DNA of 64,000 bases from Glycine soja (lineage: Eukaryota; Streptophyta; Magnoliopsida; Fabales; Fabaceae): contig NC_041008.1 in the NCBI RefSeq assembly GCF_004193775.1, positions 19,301,731 through 19,365,730 on the forward strand, read 5' to 3'. The notes under the pieces are model-generated. The model saw nothing but the letters and a program-made list of their open reading frames with translations, was not told the origin of the DNA and searched no databases. A program made the translations under genes and the position numbers. The number at the start of each line of letters is the position of its first letter. Within the stretch, counting starts at the first letter, position 1. This document shows, one piece after another, positions 34,612 through 44,990 of the stretch.

Positions 34612-36815
34612 ATGACATCTTCATCGTCATGTCCATCACATATTAAAATTAAGTCTGGCCCAATCGATAGTGATGTATTATGGATGCAACCTAAGCATAT
34701 TTCAGAACATGTTTGGAATGGAGAAGAAGATCGGAAATTACATATCAAACGAGCTGTCCCCACGTATCAAGGGGAAGAAGAAATTCCAAAGCAAATTTTT
34801 CCTTTCCTTCGACAATCTGGTTTTTACTGGAGTATGAAGATGGGATACTTAAAAATAAATGCCTCATTAATTAGTGCTTTGATAGAAAGATGGAGGCCGG
34901 AAACACATACATTTTATATGAGATGAGGAGAATGTACTATTACTCTTCAAGACGTCTCTGTATTGTTAGGTCTACGTGTGGATGGTTTACCATTAATCGG
35001 TCCAACAAATCTTAATTGGGCTGATTTATGTGAGGAATTATTGGGAGTCAGACCACACGAAGGTGAAATTAAAGATAGTGTGGTTAAATTAAGTTGGCTG
35101 ACTCACCATTTTGCACAAATAAATAACCACGACGACGAAGAACAAGTACAAAGGTTTGCCTGTGCATGGATACTGAGATTCATTGGAGGTGTCTTGTTCA
35201 TTGACAAAAGCAGTAACAAAGTTTCGCTAAGGTACCTTCAATTTTTACGTGACTTTGGAGACTGTAGCACATATGCATGGGGATCTGCCATACTTGTTTT
35301 TCTATACAGAGAGATGTGCAGTGCCACCAATTATAAAACTAAATCAATCGGAGGTATGTGCATCTTACTACAAATGTGGGCATGGGAACGATGTCCAACC
35401 TTGGCTCCAAAGAGGACTCCTTCCCAAGTAGAAAATAAACCACTGGGGCACAGGTTAGTCATTTTTAAAAGCGTCTTTCATTTCAAAAGAATAAATGGTT
35501 TTAGGGTATATTAAATTTTAATCTTTGTAGGTGGCTGCGACGTGGAAACCAACATATCGACAATGATGATGTGAGAGTTTTTCGTCGCAAGTTGGATATT
35601 ATGAAATGTCATGAGGTAAGAACATGGTATTGCATTTGTAAAATAAAAAATGATATGTGTTATTTTACTAAAATGTTGACAACTATGTTGTTATATGCAG
35701 TTTGTGTGGGAGCCTTACACAGCAACTGTTATATCATTGTTGCCTCCCATTTGTGTAGTCGGAAGTGTCGCGTGGTGCGCGGTGGTGCCACTAATTTGTT
35801 TCCAAGTTATTGAGGGGCACCAATCGCATAGAGTATTGAGACAATTTGGAATGCAGCAACCAATTCCAGAGTCTCATTCGCAACCCTTGAACATTCATGG
35901 CATAACACTAAAAGGGAAACATGACGAAAATTGGGGGCAATTGTTCGCCCTAATGATTGATCAGTGGAACAATCACCATGCTTTTAGGGTCGACGCTTAT
36001 CCTCGACAAGAGGGTCTATTGAGCTTTAACTCGGACTACATGGTCTGGTATAGGTGAAAGACAAAGATGTTTGTTGACCCACAAAATGCAAACACGACTA
36101 CATTGGTATTTTTTTGTTTTTTTGAATATTTAACTTTAATTAAATATTTTTTTAATGATGCCCCTTAATTTTTTGACCTTAATAATTGCAGGCTGAAGTT
36201 GCGGAGACATTACAATACATGGTGTCTCCTCAAGGGAGGAATACATGGACAGTTGATGATCTCATGCCTTATGTGGAGAAAATTACAATTTTATCCGAAG
36301 AGCAAGAGAGAATCACTAAGCCTGTGTCACATGGTCCTGCATCAGAGCGTCAATTTCCAGCACAAGAGTTTTCACATTCTTCAGTCAAGTGTTGAAACTC
36401 AGGGCATAGGCAGACGAAGGGAGGCTATTGAATCGGAAGAATATTCCCAACAAATGGCGGAGCGTGGCCATGGAATGTATTACACGCCACAAACATTTGC
36501 TCAGTATCGACACAGATGTATCAGTATCCTTTTCGGGGTCATCACACTGATACTTCTGCAAGTGAGCATTCGTTCAGTGGTGTTGCGGACACACATCCTC
36601 ATTTTTCATGGCCGACTATGACCCCTTCACAGCAATATCATGGCCCAATTCCAACACCTAATGCCCCATTAGGTACACAATGGAATGTACCCGGACCAAT
36701 ACGTAATATGTGTGACTTATTAGGTGTTGATTTGCGTCACGAATTTTCTGCTGAGGCTGACGAAGAAGAAGCAGGGAGACCTCAGGGCAGAAGAAATCCT
36801 GATCGCCAAGCATGA
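34612..36815 (+). pseudogene. Plant mobile domain (PMD/MAIN-like) gene of a transposon, with two TGA stops
   Basis: Transposon-borne gene of the PMD family (aminotransferase-like plant mobile domain), whose domesticated relatives include MAIN and MAIL1. Exons read as 34,612-35,453, 35,531-35,615, 35,701-36,105 and 36,192-36,815, all GT-AG. Family blocks: FPFLRQSGFYWSMKMGYLKI, ALIERWRPETHTF, GECTITLQDVSVLLGLRVDG, FACAWILRFIGGVLFIDKSS, YAWGSAILVFLYREMC and FVWEPYTATVISLLPP. In-frame TGA codons interrupt it at 34,924-34,926 (just before GECTITL) and after DYMVWYR at about 36,055; both fit CGA-to-TGA change. A frameshift near 36,393 separates the proline-rich tail. It faces the MULE transposase gene tail to tail across the telomere-like repeats. 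Confidence 0.85.
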
Positions 36816-37205
36816 AGATGGGATCGACCATGTGGCACTTCCTCACGGCATCACGGACACCAAAATGAATGATTTGCATGTCTTTGTTTAAATATGTTGT
36901 TGTATATTTCTCATTTGTATTTGACATTTAATCTATCGTATGCAGTTTATTGAGGCTTACTAATGGATACAGTTTATGTCGCGCATCAAACAATAATAAT
37001 AAATAAAGTTAAAAAAAAAAGTAAGGTAGACAAAAGAAAATAACTAATGTTTCTAACTAACGATGAACACCAATGCCATATGTGCACTAAGGTAGACAAA
37101 AGAAATTAATTAATGTCACTCAACCTGGATTGATCCACTCCATTTATTTCAACTTCTAAATGTAATTTTATTTCATTAGATGCATATGAGTCTGGAGTAA
37201 TTTTA
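36816..37205. other. 3' flank of the PMD gene including the first copy of a direct repeat
   Basis: Non-coding. A segment of roughly 170 bases (about 37,020-37,205; includes GATTGATCCACTCCATTTAT) recurs at about 38,012-38,170 on the other side of the telomere-like block. The first copy also has a second short version of its start (GTAGACAAAAGAAA) 70 bases in. Confidence 0.7.
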
Positions 37206-38385
37206 TTTCAACCATAAACCCAAAACCGTAAACCATAAACCCTAAGGCTTAAACCATAAACCCTAAAACCCAAACCCTAAGGCTTAGAGACTAAACCCCA
37301 AATTCTAAACCCTAAGGCTTAAACCCTAAACAATAAACCCTAAGCCCTAAAACCTAAACCCTACAGCTTCGACACTAAACCCTAAACCCTAAGGCTTAAA
37401 CCCTAAACCCTACGACTTAGACACTAAACACTAAACCCTGAACCCTAAACCCTAAACCCTAAAGCTTAGACCCTAAACACTAAACCATAAGGCTTAGACC
37501 CTAAACACTAAACCCTAAACCATAAACCATAAGGCTTAAACCCTAAACCCTAAGGCTTAGAAACTAAACCCTAAACCCTAAACCATGAGGCTTAGACCCT
37601 AAACACTAAACCCTAAGGCTTAGACCCAAAACACTAAACCCTAAACCATAAGGCTTAAACCCTAAACCCTAAGGCCTAGACACTAAACCCTAAACCCTTA
37701 ACCCTAAACACTAAACCATAAACCCTTAACCCTAAACACTAAACCATAAACCCTTAACCCTAAACACTAAACCATAAACCCTTAACCCTAAGACTTAGAC
37801 CCTAAACCCTAAATCTTAAACCCTAAACCCTTACACATAAATCCAAAACCATAACCCCTAAGAATTAAACCTTAAACCCTGTACTGACTAAGTCCATAAT
37901 GACTAAATCTTAGGATTTATTCTGTAATGTTTATTCTGTTGGGTTTAGTCCTTATTCCAGATAGTCTATAATGACTAAGTTCATAGTTTGTCATTGTAGA
38001 TATTTTTAAAAAAAACACTAAGGTAGAGAAAAGAAAATAACTAATGTTTTTAACTAACGATGAACACCAATGTCACTCAACCTGGATTGATCCACTCCAT
38101 TTATTTCAACTTCTAAATGTAATTTTATTTCATTAGATGCATATGAGTCTGAAGTAATTTTATTTCAACCCTAAAACCTAAACCCTACACCGTAAGGCTT
38201 AGACCCTAAACCCTAAGGCTTAAACTCTAAACCCTAGGCTTAGACCCTAAACACTAAGGCTTAGACCCTAAACCCTAAGGCTTAAACCTTAAACCCTAGG
38301 CTTAGACCATAAACACTAAGGCTTAGACCCTAAACCCTAAGGCTTAAACCCTAAACCCTAGGCTTAGACCCTAAACCATTAAGTA
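37206..38385. repeat. Telomere-like CCCTAAA repeat region in two blocks
   Basis: Dense, degenerate arrays of the plant telomere heptamer CCCTAAA (C-rich strand on plus), mixed with CCCTAAGGCTTAGA variants. The first block is about 37,206-37,880. The second is about 38,168-38,385, after a copy of the flanking direct repeat. Perfect runs of three to four heptamers occur, for example around 37,440-37,470. It is not a chromosome end: coding transposon sequence continues on both sides. Confidence 0.9.
38012..38170. repeat. Second copy of the direct repeat flanking the telomere-like blocks
   Basis: Same order and orientation as about 37,020-37,205: AACTAACGATGAACACCAAT, then CTCAACCTGGATTGATCCAC, then CATTAGATGCATATGAGTCT. 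Suggests a tandem duplication of a unit made of this sequence plus telomere-like repeats. Confidence 0.85.
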
Positions 38386-38569
38386 CAACATTGTAGATAG
38401 TTCTCCTTTAGATACAATTTTGAAAATAAGTAATGTATAAATTTCCTGACAAAAGTACACATTCAAAAATAAGTAACTGACGATTTCATTGAACACCACA
38501 AAGTAAATACATTGAACAAAACCTCAATCAATACAAGTCTCTCATCTAACATACATAAATCAATTAAAT

Positions 38570-41500
38570 GAATTACTCCCACGGTCATATTGCATTGGAC
38601 ATCGGCGCCTATTGTGCCCTTCTGCTCCACATCTACTACATTTTTGTTGGTGGTCAGATGGTTCCAACCAATCCATCTCATTCCTTATCCTTGTTGATTT
38701 TGGCCGACCTTTCGCACGAATTGTAGTTGGGTCAGGGATAAGTGTCCATGCATCACCAGAAGGAGGAATTGCCGCTTCATTCCCAAGAGGCCACCACTGT
38801 GCGGAGTATGCTTTTAAGATGTGCTCATTTGTGTAAACAACATCTATATATGTAGAAGCAAAGCTTCATGGTGAATGTGATTCAAAGGTGTTTTGATGAT
38901 AACAATGATGATGACAAAGGTGATGACAAAAAGCTCAAAGATCAATCAAAGAACAACTCAAAGAACAACTCAAGTGAATCAAGAACAATTCAAGAGTTCA
39001 AGATAAGAATCAAGAAGAATTCAAGAACTCAAGAAGAAAGTCTAGAGACAAGAATCAAGATTCAAGGTTCAAGATCTCAAGAATCAAGATCAAGATTCAA
39101 GAATAAAGAGAATACTCAATCAAGATAAGTATTAAAAAGTTTTTTCAAAACTTTGAATAGCACATGAATTTTTGACAAAATCTTTTACCAAAAAGTTTTT
39201 ACTCTCTAGTAATCGATTACCAGTAGCAAAATGAGTTTGAAAAAGTTTTCAAACTGAATTTACAACGTTCCAATTATTTTCAAAAAGTTGTAATCGATTA
39301 CAATGTTTTGGTAATCGATTACCAGTGCCCTTGAACGTTGAAATTCAAATTCAAGTGTGAAGAGTCACATCCTTTCACTCAAAAGCTTTGTGTAATCGAT
39401 TACCAGTGACTGTTTCTGAATAAATCAAAAGATGTAACTCTTCAAAAGGTTTTTGACTTTTTCAAATTGGTTTTAAGTTTTTCTAAAAGTTATAACTCTT
39501 CTGAATGGTCTTCTTGACCAGACACGAAGAGTCTATGAAAACAAGGTTTTGTTTTGAAAAATTAATCAATTCATTCATTCAATCTTGAATACTTTTCCAA
39601 TCAATCTCTTACAATCCTTTACAAGTCCTAAATCTCTTTAAACTTCTTCTTCTTCTTTGTACCAAAAGCTTTCTAAAGTTTTCTGGTTTTCCAAACCTTG
39701 AAAACTTGTGCTATTCATCTTTTCATTCTCTTCTCCCTTTGCCAAAAAGAATTCGCCAAGGACTAACCGCCTGAATTCTTTTTGTGTCTCTCTTCTCCCT
39801 TTTCCAAAAGAACAAAGGACTAACCGTCTGAATTCTTTTGTGTCTGCCTTCTCCCATGTCAAAGAATTCAAAACGACACAGTCTGAGAATTCTTTTGATT
39901 CTTCCCTTTCCCTAATACAAAAGTGTTCAAAGGACTAACTGCTTGAGAATTCTTTTGTATCCTCATTCACAAAGTATCAAAGGTTTAACAACCTGAGATC
40001 TTTGTCTCAACACATTGGAGGGTACATCCTTTGTGGTACAAGTAGAGGGTACATCTACTTGGGTTTGACTGAGAACAAGAGAGGGTACATCTCTTGTGGA
40101 TCAGTTCTAGTGGATGGTACATCCACTAAGTTCAAAGAGAACAAGGGAGGGTACATCCCTTGTGGATCTTTGCTTGTAAAAGGATTTTTACAAGGTTGAA
40201 AGAAATCTCAAGGACCGTAGGTCGCTTGGGGACTGGATGTAGGCACGGGTTGTTGCCGAACCAGTATAAAAACTCTTGTGTGTTTGTTTCCTTCTTCCCT
40301 ACTCTTTTACTTTCCGTTGTGCATTTAATTTCCGCTTTTACTTTCTGTTAAGATTCTCTTCTACTCCTCATTCTCTTAAAAATTTAGTAAAAGCCTTAAA
40401 AGAGTAATTTTTTAATTGGTAAATGTTTAGGAATAATTAATTCAACCCCCCTTTTTAATTATTCTGAGGCCACTCGATCCAACAATATATTGGTAGTAGT
40501 TTATGCTCACATAACCACAAGCTGCAATAATGTGTGAACATGGATAGTGAAGCGCAAAATTCCTTCCGCATTGACAATAATGGTCATTCAAGTTAACTGC
40601 CCACTTTTGTCCGCCACGTTGCGTTATAGGATTGAAGGTCTCCTCTACTTCAAACCTTGTCGAGTGGATATCATACACGTGAACGATGTGCGAACAAGCT
40701 TGTTCTTGATTTTTCCTAAGTTCTTTAACAAGCTTAGAACAATATACTTGGCCTTCGTTTAATTGTCTTTGGGCTTGGCGACCACGATCAACAAAGTACT
40801 TTCGACATCTACTATATGTTGACTTGACCAACGCTGTTATTGGAATGATGCGACAATCTTTCAACACCTTATTCACACATTCTGATAGGTTGGTTGTCAT
40901 GTGACCATATCTTCGTCCAGATGTATCGTAAGCCATGCTCCATTTTTTCTTTGAAATGCGATCAATCCATCTTGCTATGGCTGGACTCAACTGACGAAAT
41001 TTTTCTAAGTTTTGATCAAACACATGCTTGCAAGGAGTGTACGCTGCATAAAATTTGTTACCATCAAAAGTTGTAGGTAGATATGAAACTCAAATTAACT
41101 TCATGTATAAAATAAACCTTACCCAATTTCTTGAACATCTCTTTTTGTTTGGCGTTGCTGAATTTGCCATTGAAATTGCTCGCTATGTGTTGGACGCAGT
41201 ACACATGATAACCGTGGGGAGGTTGCCAACCAAGTGTTTCGTTAGCAACAACAGACTTTATACTCGCGTGACGATCAGATATTAGACAAATTTCATTCTT
41301 ATCTGTGACATGTTCACGCAAGTGGGCCAAAAACCATTACCATGCTGTTAACGTCTCACCTTCGACCACGGCGAATGCTAGAGGAAGAACACCACCATTT
41401 CCATCTTGTGATGTGGCCATTAACAAGGTCCCACGGTATTTCTCGTATAAATGTGTGTCGTCAACTTGTATGATTGGCTTACAGTACTTAAAAGCTTTTT

Positions 41501-42968
41501 TACATTGACCAAATGTCCAAAATACTATATGAAACTGACGATGTTCGTGACTCACCCTATTACCAACAATAAAATCGTCATGTAGTATTTGAAAATAAGA
41601 CCCAGGAGAATGATTTTGCATGTGTGTTAGCCATGACGAAAGTTTTGCATATGACTCTTCCCAATCGCCATATTCAATTGCAATCCCCTTTTGTTTCGCC
41701 ATCCATGCTTTTCTGTATGAAACCTTATAGGAAAATTAACTATTTATCCTTTCTTGAGTCAAATAAATTTTTATTGATGGATCTTCTCTGATCATGCCTG
41801 TAATTTAACTAATAAATTAAAATAACAAATTAAAATAACAAATAACACAAAAGTAGGATAATATGAACATAAAAACGTACCTACTACGCAAGTCGCAATT
41901 AAATCTGAATCAAGCTTCTCATGGTCTTGTGTCATACTCATATTTAGACATGTGTGCGGTCCACCCCATTGTGTCACTTTCCATGCATCAGTTTTTTTAG
42001 ATAAAATTGCCCTCATATAAAAAGGGCAAGGAGACTATGTGCTGTTGTTGGGGCAACAAACAATATATTTGTGCGATTTGGTTTCAACAACCTTAAAACT
42101 TTGATGCACCTTCATTACATATTGTTTTAGTGCATTTTTTTACCGCATCTTTACTGTCAAAATCCATGCCAACATATAATTCTTGTCCAACATTAAAAGT
42201 CGTTGGCATGTCCAAACCACAAATGTCTTCCTCGTCCGAATGACTCCAATTGATATTGTTATAATGCAAAGCATCATTTCAAAATGGATTTTGAATTCCT
42301 GGTACACCTAATAATTTCAAAACAAAATCAGGTCAACAAACTACTGTGTCAGATACAACAAACCTAATATTGTTATAATGCAAAGCATCATAAAATTTAC
42401 CTTCTGTTGGTTGAACAATTGAAACTGGTTCAATAATGTCAGTGCCTTCATCGTCTGTATCAGATATTCCTTCAACGCTATCATCTTCATCCAAAGACTC
42501 TTCAACGTATGAGTTAGACGCAAGATAATCATCATCATCATCTTCATCATCATGTAAATTGCTTATATTTCTTGGCAGTTCTGACTCATGATGAGATAGA
42601 TTATGTCCACATGACGTAACAGAATTTGCAGAATGAAACATGGAACCACCGACAACATTCTTTTCTACGTACAATTCTAGAACTTACATTTGTTGTTGTT
42701 GTTGAAAACTTTCGATCATAGTTTCAACATCTTCGTCATCACAAATTTGCAAGGCAACATATTTTCCTGAAACTAAAAATCTACAACTTATAGTAGAAAT
42801 GATTTCATTATTTTCTAACTTTACCTTATCTCCAAATTTTTTTTTCAAAGCATTGAAACTAATTCCGCGTTTAATCTTAATTGCATTTTTACTGCCTTCA
42901 TATATTATACCATCATTGTCTTCATATACTCTTCCGTTGAAATACAACATTATAATAATTGAATTCAT
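38570..42968 (-). pseudogene. Mutator-like (MULE/MuDR) transposase gene, split by a solo LTR
   Basis: DDE transposase of the Mutator superfamily. From the N-terminus: a PB1-like domain (42,684-42,968, MLYFNGRVYEDNDG), an acidic stretch (about 42,420-42,560), a MuDR DNA-binding region (about 41,790-42,200, DMPTTFNVGQELYVGMDF and QWGGPHTCLNMS), the MULE catalytic domain (40,900-41,702; IIQVDDTHLYEKYRGTLLMA, CLISDRHASIKSVV, then NLSECVNKVL supplying D, D and E), a SWIM zinc finger (YCQCGRNFALHYPCSHII) and a C-terminal CCHC knuckle (CSRCGAEGHNRRRC, 38,600-38,660). The stop is at 38,570-38,572. Breaks: TAA before WFLAHL (about 41,331), stops in the N-terminal third, and the LTR at 38,851-40,484. 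At least one intron (about 41,035-41,125) is spliced normally. Confidence 0.88.
38851..40484 (+). mobile_element. Solo LTR (1.6 kb) inside the MULE transposase gene
   Basis: Starts TGTAGAAGC and ends GATCCAACA, flanked by the 5-bp duplication ATATA (38,846-38,850 and 40,485-40,489). No internal retroelement sequence is present, so it arose by LTR-LTR recombination. Inside are a GA-rich low-complexity stretch (about 38,930-39,125), four copies of the palindrome TAATCGATTA (39,210-39,402), unequal repeats with GGACTAACCG..TGAATTCTTTTG (about 39,740-39,970), repeated GAGGGTACATC units (40,017-40,170), and a promoter-like GAACCAGTATAAAAA near 40,258. The 86-residue open frame at 38,868-39,128 is low-complexity and is not taken as a gene. 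This LTR type is familiar from legume genomes; the exact family is not assigned. Confidence 0.92.
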
Positions 42969-44990
42969 GATATATCTACATCAACAAAATTAAAAATAAT
43001 TAATCATAACAAGAGTAGTTTTTAAATAAATAATTGTATTTGGTTGCTTCATCTACTAACTTTAACTTAAACTACAGATTCAAATTTCATTCTAACTTCA
43101 AAAAACTAGAAGGGAATCAGGTAAATATTTGTAAGGCTTGTAAATAATTAAGCATAATTAAAAAAACTTCAAAGTAAAAAACCTAATTACAAAAATGAAT
43201 ACGCTTAAACTTCACGTATTAATTTTTTGTCGAAAAAAACAATTATTACTTCAATTAAATATTTTGTGAATGATAAAAATAAATAAATCTATTTGCTTGC
43301 ACTATTAAACTTAAACTAGACATTGATACTTCATTCTAACAAAAAAATTATTACTCAAATTAAATAATTCTAAAAAAAATCCTTAACTTCCAAAACTGGA
43401 AGACTCACCTCTAAATATTTTTAAGTCAGAAATAGCATCAACAAAAACTTATAACCCGAAGTGTCACACGTCAAATTTCTAAGCCACAAAAACCATGAAC
43501 AAAGACGCTTACAAATAATTACTCATAATAATTTTAAAGTAACAATTCTAATTCCAAAAATTATTACACTTAAACTTTACCTTCAATTTTTAGTCTAACA
43601 AAAAATTTTATTACTTCAACTAATATTTTGTCAATCATAAAAATAAAAAAATTATTTGCTTGCTCTATTAAACTTAAACTAGACATTCATACTTTATTCT
43701 AAAAAAAATTATTACTCTAATTAAATAATTTTTGAAAAATTCCTCAACTTCAAAATCTGCAACTATCACATATAAATATTCTTAAGGCTAAAATACCTTC
43801 AACAAAGGCTTATACATGGAAGAGTTACACTTAAAAAAATTTCATACACAAAAACCTATTTGAAATAATTAGTGGTAATAATTTTCAAATACAAAATCTA
43901 ATTCAAAAAATTACTACACTTAAATTTTAGCTTCAAATTTGATTCTAACCACAAAATTTATTACTTCAAAATAAACAAATTGTAAATGATACAAATTATT
44001 TAAAAAAATTAAGTTGAAACAACATGAAATAATGCTTCTAAAAATTTGACTCAATAAAATTTTGTTCCTTAAAATAAATACAAAAAATCCTTACTTTCAA
44101 TAGAACTTTGAAGTTGAAGATGGAATGAACAAACTTCAAACAAAAACAAACTTCAAACAAAGCGTGTTTCAGCCTTTTCTTTCTCTCTTCAAACCAGTTT
44201 CTTTCTTTCTCTCTTGCTTCAGAATGTTGTGAAATTTGAAGTTATATTATGCTCCTATTTAAACAAAAACTACACACAGTCTGGCCATTATTAAAGCATG
44301 CAAAATTTCCCCGAAGTCATCTGCCATTTAACCATACATGTGACCCTCTGCAAGCCACACTGTATGCATGTGATCCTTGCACAGCTGCAATGCATGTGAA
44401 CACATCTACAACTCTAGCCTTTCAGCCCTAGCCTGCATCACGAACAATGGTTCAACCTTACCATGCATCATGAACAGTACCCTAACCTATCTCGTGGGAA
44501 GCAGTGCCCTAACCTATCTCACAGGAAGCAATGGCGGGATTGCTTTTGTTGAAGGTGTCTCATAGGAAGCAATGGCGGCATTGCTTACGTGGAAGGCTTC
44601 TCGCCATTGGGAGCAGTGAGACAACATGCTTCTCGCCAGTGGGACCAGCGAGACAGCGTCCATGTCAGCTGTCTCGCCATTGATAATGGCGGCACCCTCC
44701 ACGTCACCAAGCTTCTCGCCATTGACAATGGCGGCACGCGTTCCTCGCCAGTACTGCTGGCGGCATCCATGGTAAAACAGATCCCCTTTGCAAATTGTTT
44801 GTAAACAGACCCTAATTGGTAAATAGTTTTTAAAAGTAACCCTCTACAGTAAATTTGCCTATATAAGCTTTCATATGAGATGAGAATCAAAGAAAATAAA
44901 AAACTAAGATAAGTTATCTTTCTTTCAAAATTAAAGTAAGTATCAACAAAAGATATATAGTCTATTGACAATTAAAAAGTCAAATCATGT
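42969..44990. other. 5' region of the MULE gene with GC-rich hairpin motifs
   Basis: Mostly AT-rich. Between about 44,500 and 44,770 there is a locally GC-rich stretch with repeated phrases TCTCGCCATTG and AATGGCGG, including perfect inverted repeats CGCCATTGATAATGGCG (44,675-44,691) and CGCCATTGACAATGGCG (44,717-44,733). Likely promoter or terminal region of the transposon. I could not identify a terminal inverted repeat or a 9-bp duplication. Confidence 0.5.

Noticed and set aside
37206..38385. Telomere or chromosome end
   Set aside because: Repeats are degenerate and unique transposon coding sequence continues on both sides.
38868..39128. 86-residue Lys/Ser/Asn-rich frame
   Set aside because: Lies inside the solo LTR and derives from a GA-rich low-complexity tract.
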